From positions 1,649,206 to 1,713,205 of the forward strand of contig NZ_CP020867.1 in assembly GCF_002104335.1 (NCBI RefSeq): a stretch of 64,000 nt of DNA. Direction: 5' to 3'. The translations under genes were made by a program, and so were the position numbers. The notes under the pieces were generated by a model, which saw only the letters and a list, made by a program, of their open reading frames with translations, did no database searches and was not told the origin of the DNA. This stretch comes from Campylobacter cuniculorum DSM 23162 = LMG 24588. GTDB lineage: Bacteria > Campylobacterota > Campylobacteria > Campylobacterales > Campylobacteraceae. Below, piece after piece: positions 1 through 9,159 of this stretch (its first letter is position 1; each line of letters opens with the position of its first letter).

Positions 1-1562
1 TTAGTGCTTTCTCCTGCTAAGGCATTAGCAAATTCTGAACTTTGTCTGAGCATTTTAATGATTTCTTCTCCTAAGGCATTGGTTGTCACCTCAACATTTC
101 CTGTGGCATTTTCTATTTTATTTCTAAAGTCTAAGTGTTTGTATTCTTCAAAAATATCGTGGATGATATTCATATCACTTCCCACTCGACTTTGTAGAGC
201 ATCTAAGAGACGATTGAGCACATTTTTAAGTTCTACGAGTTGAGGATTTCTTGGATTGGCTGTGATTCTTGCTGTGAGATTTCCTGATTCGACAATGCTT
301 ACTGTCTCTACAGATTCTTTTACAGCAGAATTGTCTTGTTCAAAACCTAGTTTGGTTTGACGAATGTTTTCATTGATGGCTGTTGCCATTTGACCGAGTT
401 CGTCGTTGGCTTTGATAGGTAAAGGAGCAGGGGCTGTGCTTGTTTCGTGGTTGATGTATTTGAAAAAACGATGGAGATAATCCAAAACAATTCCTATTCT
501 TGAAGCTATGATTTTATAAATCATTAAAAACATCAAAGCACTAACAGCTAAAATGATTACAATTGCAACAATAGCTGCTATCCATTGTAATTTATACAAA
601 CTTGCCAAAACTTCACTTCTTGGTGCAGTGGTTACCATATAAAAATTATCTGAAGTGCCTTGAATATTGAATTTTCTAATTGCCATAAAAGCTGGAAGTC
701 CATTAGAACCTATATAATCTGAAAAAAATTGAATTTCTTTCCCGCTAGAGATAAAACCTTTTATTAATTCGGTGCTTAATTGTGGAATATATTCATAAAG
801 CGATTTGCCCCATAAATTTTTATTGATGTGCATAGCCACATTTCCATCTTCATTTAAAACAAATCTTAAATTTCCTTTATAAATATCCAGTCTTTTTTCG
901 GATAAAATTCCGCTCAAAGTTTCATAAGGGAGAATGAAACCTATGCTTGCTATAACTTTACCTTGAGCATCATAAATGGGTGTAGCAATATTAGTGCCAA
1001 AAATTTTATTTTGATTAAATTCATAAATTCGTGGAAGTCCTATACTCATCTTTTTTTCATTGATAGATTTTTGGATGGCTCCGTTACTTTCAAACCAATC
1101 TTTGGTGAAATCGTCTGCTTGGATAATTTTTAAGCCATCACTTGGAACAGAACTATCAAATATAGCTAAAAATTTTCCATCTGGAGTGATAAATTTTGAA
1201 TTGATATTTTTTTGAAACTCGGTTGGTTGAGGAATGTATAAAAAAGCATGGGTTACAAAACCACCAGAATTTAATATAGTTCCAATATCATCAGTGACTC
1301 TTTCTATATCAAAATTGCCTTTAGAAAATTCATAGGCAAGAAATCCACTTAAAGCATTTAATGATATAGATGTTTCTTGAAAATCAATCTGCATATAATT
1401 GCTATAGCGATTAACATTTGCAATTAACAAATTTTCAACATCTTTTTCAGTTTGATTTTGCACTTGTATGCTAGTAATTATCACTAAAATGACAATACCC
1501 AAAATAAAACTCATCAAGCTTGAAAAGATGATTTTGGTCCCTATTTTTGCATTTTTAAACAT
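1..1562 (-). CDS. Methyl-accepting chemotaxis protein (partial, C-terminus outside window)
   Basis: Transmembrane chemoreceptor; about 520 N-terminal residues are visible and the signalling tip lies beyond the left edge. It starts at ATG 1562 behind an AAGGAG site. Order seen: first membrane helix (about residues 9-31), a large periplasmic region of about 290 residues that looks like a dCache ligand-binding domain, a second helix (about 321-349, rich in I, A, V), then a HAMP-like stretch with DELGQMATAINENIR. This layout and the post-HAMP sequence resemble group A Tlp receptors of C. jejuni (recall). It senses small molecules and signals through CheW/CheA to the flagellar motor. Its promoter holds a T14 tract directly before the -10 box. 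The ligand cannot be told from sequence. Confidence 0.93.
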   Translation of the reverse strand, partial: MFKNAKIGTKIIFSSLMSFILGIVILVIITSIQVQNQTEKDVENLLIANVNRYSNYMQIDFQETSISLNALSGFLAYEFSKGNFDIERVTDDIGTILNSGGFVTHAFLYIPQPTEFQKNINSKFITPDGKFLAIFDSSVPSDGLKIIQADDFTKDWFESNGAIQKSINEKKMSIGLPRIYEFNQNKIFGTNIATPIYDAQGKVIASIGFILPYETLSGILSEKRLDIYKGNLRFVLNEDGNVAMHINKNLWGKSLYEYIPQLSTELIKGFISSGKEIQFFSDYIGSNGLPAFMAIRKFNIQGTSDNFYMVTTAPRSEVLASLYKLQWIAAIVAIVIILAVSALMFLMIYKIIASRIGIVLDYLHRFFKYINHETSTAPAPLPIKANDELGQMATAINENIRQTKLGFEQDNSAVKESVETVSIVESGNLTARITANPRNPQLVELKNVLNRLLDALQSRVGSDMNIIHDIFEEYKHLDFRNKIENATGNVEVTTNALGEEIIKMLRQSSEFANALAGEST

Positions 1563-1903
1563 TTTCGCTCTCCTTATAATTAAGATGAAATTACACTTTT
1601 TTTAAAAAAAATCAAACTTTTTATTATATCAAAAAAAAAAAAAAGAAACTAAAAAAATCAATTTTTTTTAAAAAATAATCAATAAAAATTAAATTGCCAA
1701 AAGGTTAAATTATCTTCTAATATTGCTATTATATCGATATTTGAAAGATATTTTTAATATAAAAATTTTTTAGTATAAATTTAGAATGAATTTAGAATAA
1801 ACAAAAATTAAATGGGTAAATTAAAGCTTTAAAATAAAATTTTTAAGCTTTAATTTTTAAATCACCCCTCTTTTTATGAAAAAACTCCTATGAAAGTTCT
1901 ATC
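1563..1903. other. AT-rich intergenic region upstream of chemoreceptor
   Basis: 341 nt between two minus-strand genes. It holds the chemoreceptor ribosome binding site and its T14/-10 promoter. The rest (1645-1900) is very AT-rich with short A and T runs. I see no further gene, RNA or convincing terminator. Confidence 0.6.
1623..1644 (-). promoter_or_regulatory. Promoter of chemoreceptor: T14 tract abutting GATATAAT
   Basis: On the minus strand, 14 consecutive T residues (1631-1644) run straight into GATATAAT (1623-1630), about 60 nt before the chemoreceptor ATG. Campylobacter sigma70 promoters usually have an extended -10 and T-rich upstream DNA in place of a -35 box. The tract is long enough to change length by slippage. 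The same arrangement occurs at 35912-35933 and 59882-59903. Confidence 0.65.
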
Positions 1904-2920
1904 TCACTCTATAAATCCACTTGCAATGACTCTATCTCTATCATAAAATACCGCCATTTGTCCGCTTGCAAGCCCATAAACAGGCTCATTGAGTGTGATT
2001 TTAGCCCCCTTGCCCTCATCGATGATAACCTTGCAAGGCGTGGATTTGGAGCGATAACGAATTTTTACTTCACAATCAAGCTCTTTAGCCTCTATAAAAA
2101 GATTGATGTTTTTGAGATTAAATTCGCTTCTCTTAAGCTCTTCTTTTTTGCCAACTATGATTTGATTTTCTTTAGGATTGATTTTTAAAACAAAATGCGG
2201 TTCGTGAGCTCCTTTGACCTCAAAACCTCTTCTTTTGCCTATAGTATAGTGCATATATCCCTCGTGTTTGCCCACGACATTGCCTTTGCTGTCTAAGACT
2301 TTTCCGGGAATTTTTGTATCCATAAATTGTTCTAAAACTTGCACATAAGTGTCTTCAACAAAGCAAATTTCAGAGCTTTCTTTTTGAGTTGCGAAAGATT
2401 TTAACACTTCAATACCTAAAGCAAATTTTTTCACATCTTCTTTTTTCATCTCACCTAAAGGAAAAATAAGATATTTCAAGGCTTCTTTATCCGCACTTGC
2501 TAAAAAATAACTTTGGTCTTTACTCTCATCAAAAGCAGTTTTAATGCAACCTTCTTCAAGTCTTGCATAATGACCCGTAGCAAGTTTTTCACAACCTAAA
2601 CTTTTTGCAAAATCCAAAAGTTTTCCAAGTTTAATGAAACGATTGCATAGAGCACAAGGATTTGGAGTTTTGCCTTCTTTATAGGTATTGACAAAGGGCA
2701 TATAAACTTTATCCTTAAAATCCTCTTGCAAATCCAAGATATGATAAGGAATGTCTAAGAATTTTGCAACTTTTTCAACTTTTTTGATATTTTCTTCGTG
2801 ATAATTTGGTTTGCCGTGAAGTTTCATATAACAACCTATAATCTCATGTCCAGCATTTTTAAGTTTATAAGCAGTTACAGTGCTATCAACACCCCCACTC
2901 ATTGCGACTAGAATTTTCAT
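1904..2920 (-). CDS. mnmA: tRNA-specific 2-thiouridylase MnmA
   Basis: Makes 2-thiouridine at wobble U34 of Lys, Glu and Gln tRNAs, using ATP to adenylate the base and a relayed persulfide sulfur. The 338-residue length is normal. An N-terminal PP-loop ATP pyrophosphatase motif (SGGVDS, residues 8-13) is present. The two catalytic cysteines are C89 in NPCALCN and C186 in SSEICFVED, and the C-terminal part fits the family's beta-barrel domains. The start overlaps the stop of the upstream LOG gene (ATGA), so the two are translationally coupled. The sulfur donor is probably the NifS-type desulfurase at 56634-57815 (inference). Confidence 0.97.
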   Translation of the reverse strand: MKILVAMSGGVDSTVTAYKLKNAGHEIIGCYMKLHGKPNYHEENIKKVEKVAKFLDIPYHILDLQEDFKDKVYMPFVNTYKEGKTPNPCALCNRFIKLGKLLDFAKSLGCEKLATGHYARLEEGCIKTAFDESKDQSYFLASADKEALKYLIFPLGEMKKEDVKKFALGIEVLKSFATQKESSEICFVEDTYVQVLEQFMDTKIPGKVLDSKGNVVGKHEGYMHYTIGKRRGFEVKGAHEPHFVLKINPKENQIIVGKKEELKRSEFNLKNINLFIEAKELDCEVKIRYRSKSTPCKVIIDEGKGAKITLNEPVYGLASGQMAVFYDRDRVIASGFIE

Positions 2921-3537
2921 AATCTTTCCTTTAAAGTTTTAACGATAAAATCCAAGTCGTCAGTGATTTCATACTTTAATTCATCTCCTTTGGAGATAAC
3001 TTCTAGTTTGAGTAAAGAATTCCTGACGAACACATCAAAGGCTTGCCAAAATTCTTTCCCGAACAAAAAAATAGGAACATTTTTCTTAAGTCCAAGCTGT
3101 TTTAAGACAAGAATCTCGCTCAACTCATCTAAGGTCCCAAAGCCGCCCGGAAAAATCACAAAAGCAAGACTCTTTTCAATAAGAGCCATTTTGCGAATGG
3201 CTAAGCTCTTAAAAGTGATATTATACTCCACAAAATCATTGAGTTTTTGCTCATAAGGCAATAAAATATTAAAACCCACTGAATTGATGGAATTTTTATC
3301 TTTATTTTGTTTGAAAGCTCCTTCATTAGCTGCTTTCATAATACCACCACCACCCCCGCTAATGATACAAAATTCAGCATTAGCAAGCATACCAGCTAAT
3401 TCCTTAGCTTTTTTATAATAAAAACTACCTTCTGTTAATCTTGCCGAACCAAAAAAGCTTACGCAGTTGTGGAATTTTGGAATATTGCAAAAATTTTCTA
3501 AATCTTGAGTGATTTCTTTATTTTTGTTTTTAATAAT
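2917..3537 (-). CDS. LOG-family (TIGR00730-like) nucleotide-processing protein, non-ATG start
   Basis: Rossmann-fold protein of the LOG (lysine decarboxylase-like) group. Characterised members cleave nucleoside 5'-monophosphates to base plus ribose phosphate. The family signature is visible as a glycine-rich GGGGGIM and a later PGGFGTLDE. The first ATG (3390) would delete the first beta strand and its CVSFFGSAR motif, so the gene must start upstream. The frame stays open to a TAA at 3550-3552 and contains only ATT codons (3537, 3534) as plausible starts, 6-9 nt after a GAGG site. Removing one T from the run near 3532 would instead give a GTG start, so a rare ATT start or a small frameshift are the two options. 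It overlaps mnmA by 4 nt. Confidence 0.85.
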   Translation of the reverse strand: MIKNKNKEITQDLENFCNIPKFHNCVSFFGSARLTEGSFYYKKAKELAGMLANAEFCIISGGGGGIMKAANEGAFKQNKDKNSINSVGFNILLPYEQKLNDFVEYNITFKSLAIRKMALIEKSLAFVIFPGGFGTLDELSEILVLKQLGLKKNVPIFLFGKEFWQAFDVFVRNSLLKLEVISKGDELKYEITDDLDFIVKTLKERL

Positions 3538-3950
3538 CCACCGCCTCGATTAAAGATAAAATAAGTCCTTTATAGTAGCTAAAAATATCATAAATTTTGC
3601 TTAAATTTAAGCAAAATTTAGAGGCGGGATGAGTTATATTTTGTTTTATTGTAAAAAAGTAAATGGGATTTTTTGTTCTAAAAAGAGTGTTTATTTGTTT
3701 CTTTATATTTTTTTAACTTTTAAGCTTAATGAAAATTTAAATTCTTCAGGGATAAAAATATTTGAAATGTTTGAGAATTTGAGAAAAGGTTATAAATTCA
3801 TTGTTTATAAGAGAGATTTTTTGCAAAAATTGATAAAAAAACAAAAATTGATAAAAAATTTGGAAAGAAGAAATTTTTTATTGAAATGCAACAACCATAT
3901 CAACGGCTTTTTTGGCTTTGGAGTGCTTATATTTTAAACTCGAGCACAAT
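3538..3950. other. Intergenic region between fliY and LOG gene, possible gene remnant
   Basis: 413 nt. A plus-strand frame (3629-3937) of 102 codons has a GGCGGG site before its ATG, but its product is a low-complexity F/K/N-rich chain without recognisable domains. On the minus strand at 3878-3949, one base after the fliY stop, a 24-codon frame reads like a normal protein C-terminus (KAKKAVDMVVAFQ). Neither is convincing. The stretch may be remains of a gene lost between these two conserved blocks. Confidence 0.35.
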
Positions 3951-4787
3951 TTATCTTAATTGCTCAAGTCTTTCTTTTTTACTTCCTATTTCTGTGATTT
4001 GCACCCCAAAATTTCCATCAACAATCACAACCTCACCATAAGCAATTCTTTTATCGCCTATGAGTATCTCTAAAGGGTCATTTGCAAGCTGATTGAGTTC
4101 AACAACTGAACCTATATCCATAGTCAAAACATCTTTTAAAAGCATTTTTTTATTGCCAATTCTTACGCGCACAGGCAAACGCACATCCATAATCAAACCG
4201 ATATTTTTAAGCTCTGTGCTAAGAATTTGACTTTGTTGCTCTGTAATGGTTGAATTTTGAGAATTTTCACCCTCTTCGTCTTTTTTAGTGATTTGATTAT
4301 AAAGTTTTGTATCCATAACCAAAGAAAGCTGTTCGTTTAAATCATCGATTTTAACATCGAAAAAATAAAGCTTTGCAAAGTCTTTTAAATCTGGTTCATT
4401 TTCTGCAAATTCGCAAGTGTTGAGTGTAAATTCCATTTTTGGAAGTTCTTTTTGAGCTCCAAGAGTTGTAGTAAAAGCTGAAATGATATTTTGTATCGCT
4501 TCTTTAGCAGCGTCCATTTCATCAGGTCCTAATTTATCATTTTTAGTGATTTGCTCTTCGCCCATCATCCATTCACCTATGGCACTCATCAAAACAGCAC
4601 CGGCTAAAATTCCCATTTTTCCGCCGGAATTTGTATTAAAATTCACAAAGACAAGAGGGGGTTTAAGGCTATCTTGTCCGCTAACATCAAATTCTTTATA
4701 TTCACTAAATTCTGCAGTTTTTCCTGTTAAACCCTCGATAGTACTCGTGCATTCATTGATAAACATTTTTAAAAATTCATTCATCAT
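3951..4787 (-). CDS. fliY: Flagellar motor switch protein FliY
   Basis: C-ring switch component acting with FliM/FliN to receive phosphorylated CheY and set rotation direction. The 278 residues fit epsilonproteobacterial FliY. The N-terminal two thirds form the CheC-like part (around DAAKEAIQNIISAF). The C-terminal 85 residues are a FliN/SpoA domain (LPVRVRIGNKKMLLKDVL, then IAYGEVVIVDGNFGVQI). It overlaps fliM by 4 nt (4784-4787) at the end of the flagellar operon. Whether the CheY-P phosphatase activity known from Bacillus FliY persists cannot be judged, because its E-x2-N motif is not clear here. Confidence 0.96.
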   Translation of the reverse strand: MMNEFLKMFINECTSTIEGLTGKTAEFSEYKEFDVSGQDSLKPPLVFVNFNTNSGGKMGILAGAVLMSAIGEWMMGEEQITKNDKLGPDEMDAAKEAIQNIISAFTTTLGAQKELPKMEFTLNTCEFAENEPDLKDFAKLYFFDVKIDDLNEQLSLVMDTKLYNQITKKDEEGENSQNSTITEQQSQILSTELKNIGLIMDVRLPVRVRIGNKKMLLKDVLTMDIGSVVELNQLANDPLEILIGDKRIAYGEVVIVDGNFGVQITEIGSKKERLEQLR

Positions 4788-5860
4788 ATTTCTTCATCCT
4801 CCATATCATCAGGCTGGTCATAAACACTTGCTTTAGCCTTTCTTTCATCTTCGTATTTTTCCAAAATTTCTTTAATCTCATCTTTATCCGTGCGGATGAG
4901 TTCTAAAATTTTTATGGATTTTCTAAAACGATGCAAACCAACTTGTGCTAAAAAAATTTCTTTTTTATCAATGCTAATGATGGCTTTATCGTCAGCTTCT
5001 CTATCCAGCCTTAAAATATCTCCTTGTTTGAGTTCTAAAAATTCATTCACATTAATCAAAGTTTTTCCTAAAATCGCCTCATAAATCACTTCGGCACGTC
5101 CGATTAAAGTTTTAAGCTCTTTATTTCTTGATTTTTTAGCTGAAGTTTCGCCCATCATAATGTCACGATTTGCTAAACGACTCAAAATACTTTCTAAATG
5201 CACTACAGGATAACAAATATTAACCATACCACTTGAATTTCCTATGATAATCTCCATAACCACCATAATGATAATCTCATTTTGAGATACGATTTGAACG
5301 ACATTTGGACTTGATTCTTTAGCTTCAATCGTTGGATACATTTCAGTTACAGTAAGCCAACTTTCTCTCAATCTTTGCATAATAATACGCAAAATAGAAT
5401 CCAAAAGATTAAGTTCAATATCTGTAAGCTCTCTTGAAGCCTCATAACTATCGCCTTGCCCTCCTAAAAGCCTATCAATCATAGGAAAAGCTATGCTAGG
5501 ATTGATTTCTAAAACACAATTTCCATCTAAAGGCTTAATCGAAAACACATTAAAACTCGTAGGACTTGGCAAAGACATTAAGAATTCACCATAAGTCATT
5601 TGATCAACTGAATGCAGTTTGGTTTCGACGATACTTCTCATCATTGATGAAATTTGAGAGGCAAGATTTCTTGCAAGTTTATCGTGTATGCCTTTGATGG
5701 TCCTAAGCTGCTCTTTTGACACTCTGTTAGGACGTTTAAAATCATAAACGACAATATTTCTTTCATCTTTAATTTCATTTGAGGGTGCAGGTGTATCTGT
5801 ATTATCATCAACAACTTCAAGAAGGGCGTCAATTTCTTCTTGGGAGAGTATTTCTGCCAT
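4784..5860 (-). CDS. fliM: Flagellar motor switch protein FliM
   Basis: Central C-ring protein linking MS-ring FliG to FliN/FliY and binding CheY-P. The 358-residue chain starts with the CheY-binding peptide region (LSQEEIDALL, residues 4-13), which is the hallmark FliM N-terminus. A CheC-like middle domain follows (GGQGDSYEASRELTDIE) and then a SpoA-like C-terminus. The acidic tail DDMEDEEI is unremarkable. Its ATG overlaps the fliA stop by one base (TAATG), so it is translated as part of the fliA-fliM-fliY run. Confidence 0.97.
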   Translation of the reverse strand: MAEILSQEEIDALLEVVDDNTDTPAPSNEIKDERNIVVYDFKRPNRVSKEQLRTIKGIHDKLARNLASQISSMMRSIVETKLHSVDQMTYGEFLMSLPSPTSFNVFSIKPLDGNCVLEINPSIAFPMIDRLLGGQGDSYEASRELTDIELNLLDSILRIIMQRLRESWLTVTEMYPTIEAKESSPNVVQIVSQNEIIIMVVMEIIIGNSSGMVNICYPVVHLESILSRLANRDIMMGETSAKKSRNKELKTLIGRAEVIYEAILGKTLINVNEFLELKQGDILRLDREADDKAIISIDKKEIFLAQVGLHRFRKSIKILELIRTDKDEIKEILEKYEDERKAKASVYDQPDDMEDEEI

Positions 5861-6555
5861 TACATTAACCTTTCTCTAAGTTTTTTAAGTATTTTTTTAT
5901 GAATTTGTGAAATGCGACTTTCACTGATATTTAATATCTCGCTAATTTCTTTTAAATTAAGCTCTTCATAATAATAAAGCTGGATAATCAGCTGATCTCT
6001 TTCTTTTAAGTCTTCTAAAACTTCATTAATTTTTTCCAAAAGTTGTTCTTTTTCAAGTTTTTCTAAGGTATCATCTTCATTATAAAGTTCAATTTGCTCA
6101 TCAAGTGGCAAAGTGTAGCTGATAGAATGTGCGGTGCGCACTTCTTTAATCTTTTCTACATTTAAATCAAGTTTTTTTGCCAGATACTCATCATCGGGCT
6201 CACTCTCGTGTTCTTGATAATACTCATCTAAAGCTGTATCTATATCTTTTATAATCTTGCGGTTGTTGCGACTCATCACATCAAGACTTCTTAAATAATC
6301 GAGCATAGAACCATTGACTCGTTTTCTTGCAAAACCCCAAAAACTATCATTTTGCTCTTTGTCATAGCGACGCGAAAGTTTAATCATTTCTTCAACTCCC
6401 ACGCCGATGAGATCATTAACATCAATGCTTGAAGGAAGCCTTTCTTTGAGTCTAAAAGCCATAGCCCTTAAGGCTGGCATATAAGCTAAAACAAGGTCAT
6501 CTTGCTCTTTTTTAAGCATTTGTGCATAGGCTTTAGGCGGCTGTTTTTCTGGCAT
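5860..6555 (-). CDS. fliA: RNA polymerase sigma-28 factor FliA
   Basis: Flagellar sigma factor for late genes such as the major flagellin, normally held by anti-sigma FlgM. Region 2 (residues DLVLAYMPALRAMAF and SFWGFARKRVNGSMLDYLRSLD) and region 4 (LIIQLYYYEELNLKEISEILNISESRISQIHKK) are clear. I chose the ATG at 6555 (MPEKQPP), which puts region 2 about 25 residues from the N-terminus as in relatives. In-frame ATGs at 6579 and 6606 would add 8 or 17 residues taken from overlap with the upstream membrane-protein gene. No candidate has a strong ribosome binding site. Confidence 0.94.
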   Translation of the reverse strand: MPEKQPPKAYAQMLKKEQDDLVLAYMPALRAMAFRLKERLPSSIDVNDLIGVGVEEMIKLSRRYDKEQNDSFWGFARKRVNGSMLDYLRSLDVMSRNNRKIIKDIDTALDEYYQEHESEPDDEYLAKKLDLNVEKIKEVRTAHSISYTLPLDEQIELYNEDDTLEKLEKEQLLEKINEVLEDLKERDQLIIQLYYYEELNLKEISEILNISESRISQIHKKILKKLRERLM

Positions 6556-6892
6556 TTCTACGTCTTTCTTTGATTTCATTTTTTCTAAGCTCTTCACGTT
6601 CTTCATTGAGTTTTTCTAAAATTAAATCAATCTTTTTTTCACGAATCACTAAATCATTGATGATATTATTACTCGTTTTTTCATAATCTCCTTTGTTAAA
6701 TATGCGTCCGCTGATTTTTTTAATATCAACAAAATTCATAATAGCAATATGTATAAAAACATAAAACATAAAAGTGATAAAAAGAGTAAAAGCACAAATA
6801 TCAAACGCTTCATCAATGCTTATAATACTGAAAGCAAGTCCTATAAAAAAGCCACAAACGGTAAAAAACGCTACATAATTTTCTGGTCTCAT
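6533..6892 (-). CDS. Small conserved membrane protein of the flagellar operon
   Basis: About 119 residues from ATG 6892, which follows a GAAGAGAGA site and leaves 16 nt after flhG; a start at 6970 would run deep into flhG. Two hydrophobic segments (about residues 8-25 and 33-54) are followed by a long charged, helical, Arg/Lys/Glu-rich tail (EEREELRKNEIKERRR) likely cytoplasmic. It overlaps the fliA start by 23 nt. C. jejuni has an equivalent integral membrane gene at this place between flhG and fliA (recall). Function is unknown; position suggests a flagellar or polar role (inference). Confidence 0.8.
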   Translation of the reverse strand: MRPENYVAFFTVCGFFIGLAFSIISIDEAFDICAFTLFITFMFYVFIHIAIMNFVDIKKISGRIFNKGDYEKTSNNIINDLVIREKKIDLILEKLNEEREELRKNEIKERRRNARKTAA

Positions 6893-6908
6893 TCTCTCTT
6901 CTTTATTG

Positions 6909-7775
6909 CTAAAATCTCTCAATAATTTTTCTAAAAAAGCTTGAAAAACTACGACTTGAAACATTATCAAGCATTTTTTGTTCCAACCTATACAAAAGCT
7001 TAGAAGCTATGGATTTAAGCTCATCGCTTGAAAAGGTTTTTTCATCGGAAAATAGAGTTCTTTTTTTAATGCTTGAGCTGACTTCTTTTGAAGAGCTTAA
7101 ATGTCCTAAAAATTCTAAATTTAAAGGGTTTTTTATATTAGAATCAGCGACTTTTTTGATATTTTCAAACACTTTTAAAGCTTCATTTTCATTTTTAACC
7201 ATATTAAAAATCATCAATAAATTTTGCTTTGTTTTTGAAGTGGTTTTTATCGTTGCATAAGCATCAGTTATGGCTGCTGGGTCAGGAACGGTTACGATTA
7301 AAACCTCATCAGCCATTTCTAAAAAATTTAAAATATTCCCTCCAATTCCTGCCCCTGTATCAATAATGAGAAAATCAAGCCCATCTAAAATGCTTGCTTG
7401 ATTTAAAAATCTTTCGTAAATATTTTTATCATCATATTTTAAAATTTCATCTCCACTCTCGCCCGGAATCAGCCATAAATTTGGCTTAACCTCAATGAGT
7501 ATATCCTCTAAAGAACACTCACCCCTTAATACATGTAAAAGGTTTTTTTGAATGCGGACATTTAAAATCACATCTAAATTTGCTAAGCCAATATCTGCAT
7601 CAAAAAGCCCTACTTTATAGCCATTTTCCGCTAAAACATTTGCTAAATTTGCACTGATAGTGCTCTTACCCACTCCACCTTTACCGCTTGTAACAGCTAT
7701 GAAATGAGTGTTTTTGACCTTTTTATCTTTGGTTTGTTCCATTAAATTACGAAGTTTATCGGCTTGATTATTCAT
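6909..7775 (-). CDS. flhG: MinD-like ATPase FlhG (FleN/YlxH)
   Basis: Polar ATPase that limits flagellar number and, in Campylobacter, also influences division-site placement; it works with FlhF. The 288 residues carry a deviant Walker A (SGKGGVGKST, about residues 30-39), a switch with LFDADIGLANLD, and LIIDTGAGIGG as Walker B. A short basic N-terminal tail (NNQADKLRNLM) precedes the ATPase; in homologues this activates FlhF. A C-terminal amphipathic end (SSFFRKIIERF) fits membrane attachment. It overlaps flhF by 8 nt. Confidence 0.96.
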   Translation of the reverse strand: MNNQADKLRNLMEQTKDKKVKNTHFIAVTSGKGGVGKSTISANLANVLAENGYKVGLFDADIGLANLDVILNVRIQKNLLHVLRGECSLEDILIEVKPNLWLIPGESGDEILKYDDKNIYERFLNQASILDGLDFLIIDTGAGIGGNILNFLEMADEVLIVTVPDPAAITDAYATIKTTSKTKQNLLMIFNMVKNENEALKVFENIKKVADSNIKNPLNLEFLGHLSSSKEVSSSIKKRTLFSDEKTFSSDELKSIASKLLYRLEQKMLDNVSSRSFSSFFRKIIERF

Positions 7776-9159
7776 TATTTTTTCCTTTATTAAAGCCTTC
7801 TAAGATACAGCGAACTAAAAAATCACTATTTGCAACTTCTATATCATCCGGAACTTCTTGTCCGATAGAGAAAAAACTCAAAGGAGTATTAATCTCATAA
7901 ATCAATGAAAAAATATTGCCAAAAACTTTAGTTTCATCAAATTTAGTGATGATTAAAGTATCAATACCTAAAGAAGAGAAATTTTTATAAATTTCCATCA
8001 AATCTTCATACTTAGTATTAGCTGAAATTACTAAATTTACATCAATTTCAGCATTTGAATGGGTTAAAAATTCCTTAGTTTTTGCAAGTTTATTTTGGTC
8101 ATATTGAGAATTTCCTATGGTATCTACAAGAATCACTTCACAATTATTTAAGCTTTTTATTGCCTCATCTAAATCTCTTGGCTCTATGCTATCAATAATC
8201 GGTAATTTCATCATTTTAGCGTATTGAAAAAGCTGTTCTACTGCACCGATTCTATAGGTATCAAGTGTTATAATGCCTGTTTTATAACGTTTATCTCCAT
8301 AAGCATAGCGAAAGGCGAGTTTTGCTAAAGTTGTAGTTTTTCCTACTCCTGTTGGACCAACAAGCATCATAATTTTTTGCTTCTTAATCTCACTTTCAAC
8401 GCGACAAGGCAAGATATTGCGTAAAAGAGAATAAAAATATCTTTGCACAGCCTCGCTATTAGTCTTCATAGCTGTGGGCATATTTTCAATCGTTGCTTTC
8501 ATAATGGCTTCTAAATGCCTCTCTAGCATACCACTCTCTTTAGCTTGTTTATAAATGCTTGCAAATTCTGGTGGAATGATGAGATTGTTTCTGGCTTCAG
8601 CCTTATCATCCCACATCATATCGACAAGTAAATTGACCTTATCACTTAGTTTATTGATTTGCTTTTCAAAAGATTCTATTTTTTTACCATAATTTGGAGA
8701 ATTCACTTCAGGAAGTGCAGTTCCTGTAGCCTTGCTGATTTCATTGCTGACTTCAGAAAGCCTTTCTTTAAAATCATCAAAATTAAGGCCGGGATTGATT
8801 TTACTTTTTGGAAAATTATGATTTAAATGAGTTTTTTTCTCATTTTGCTTTGCTTGTGTGCTTTGGTTTGAAATATCTAAAACAACGGCTTCATCATCAT
8901 TTTTAAGCCCATCATTCAATGCAATTTTATCCGAAGTGCTTTTTTTAGGCGGTAAGGACTTACCCATTTTTTTAAGATGTTCTTGATAATCACTTTCTTC
9001 TATGGCAACCATCACTTCATAAATTCCTTTACGATTTATTGTTTTTGGTCTGATTTGTTTATTTGTGATAATTAAAGCCTTATCACCATAATCCTCTTTA
9101 ACTTTTGGTATTATTTCGTCTGTATCTTCAACGGTAAAGGTATAAATGAGTTGTCCCAT
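7768..9159 (-). CDS. flhF: Flagellar SRP-like GTPase FlhF
   Basis: SRP-type GTPase that marks the pole for flagellar assembly and, in Campylobacter, supports sigma54-dependent flagellar gene expression. Order: N-terminal B domain (GQLIYTFTVEDTDE), a low-complexity charged linker to about residue 130, the N domain, then the G domain with GPTGVGKTTTLAKLA, LDTYRIGAVEQL, VDTIGNSQYD and TKFDET. The 463 residues are typical. It overlaps folK by 32 nt and flhG by 8 nt. Its likely downstream effect includes the sigma54 promoter at 61119-61136 in this window (inference). Confidence 0.96.
   Translation of the reverse strand: MGQLIYTFTVEDTDEIIPKVKEDYGDKALIITNKQIRPKTINRKGIYEVMVAIEESDYQEHLKKMGKSLPPKKSTSDKIALNDGLKNDDEAVVLDISNQSTQAKQNEKKTHLNHNFPKSKINPGLNFDDFKERLSEVSNEISKATGTALPEVNSPNYGKKIESFEKQINKLSDKVNLLVDMMWDDKAEARNNLIIPPEFASIYKQAKESGMLERHLEAIMKATIENMPTAMKTNSEAVQRYFYSLLRNILPCRVESEIKKQKIMMLVGPTGVGKTTTLAKLAFRYAYGDKRYKTGIITLDTYRIGAVEQLFQYAKMMKLPIIDSIEPRDLDEAIKSLNNCEVILVDTIGNSQYDQNKLAKTKEFLTHSNAEIDVNLVISANTKYEDLMEIYKNFSSLGIDTLIITKFDETKVFGNIFSLIYEINTPLSFFSIGQEVPDDIEVANSDFLVRCILEGFNKGKNNE

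Noticed and set aside
4-243. Plus-strand frame at the left edge
   Set aside because: It lies antisense inside the chemoreceptor gene, whose sequence is clearly coding on the minus strand.
3629-3937. 102-codon plus-strand frame between the LOG gene and fliY with a GGCGGG site
   Set aside because: Low-complexity F/K/N-rich product without domain or recognisable relatives; kept only as a note in the intergenic entry.
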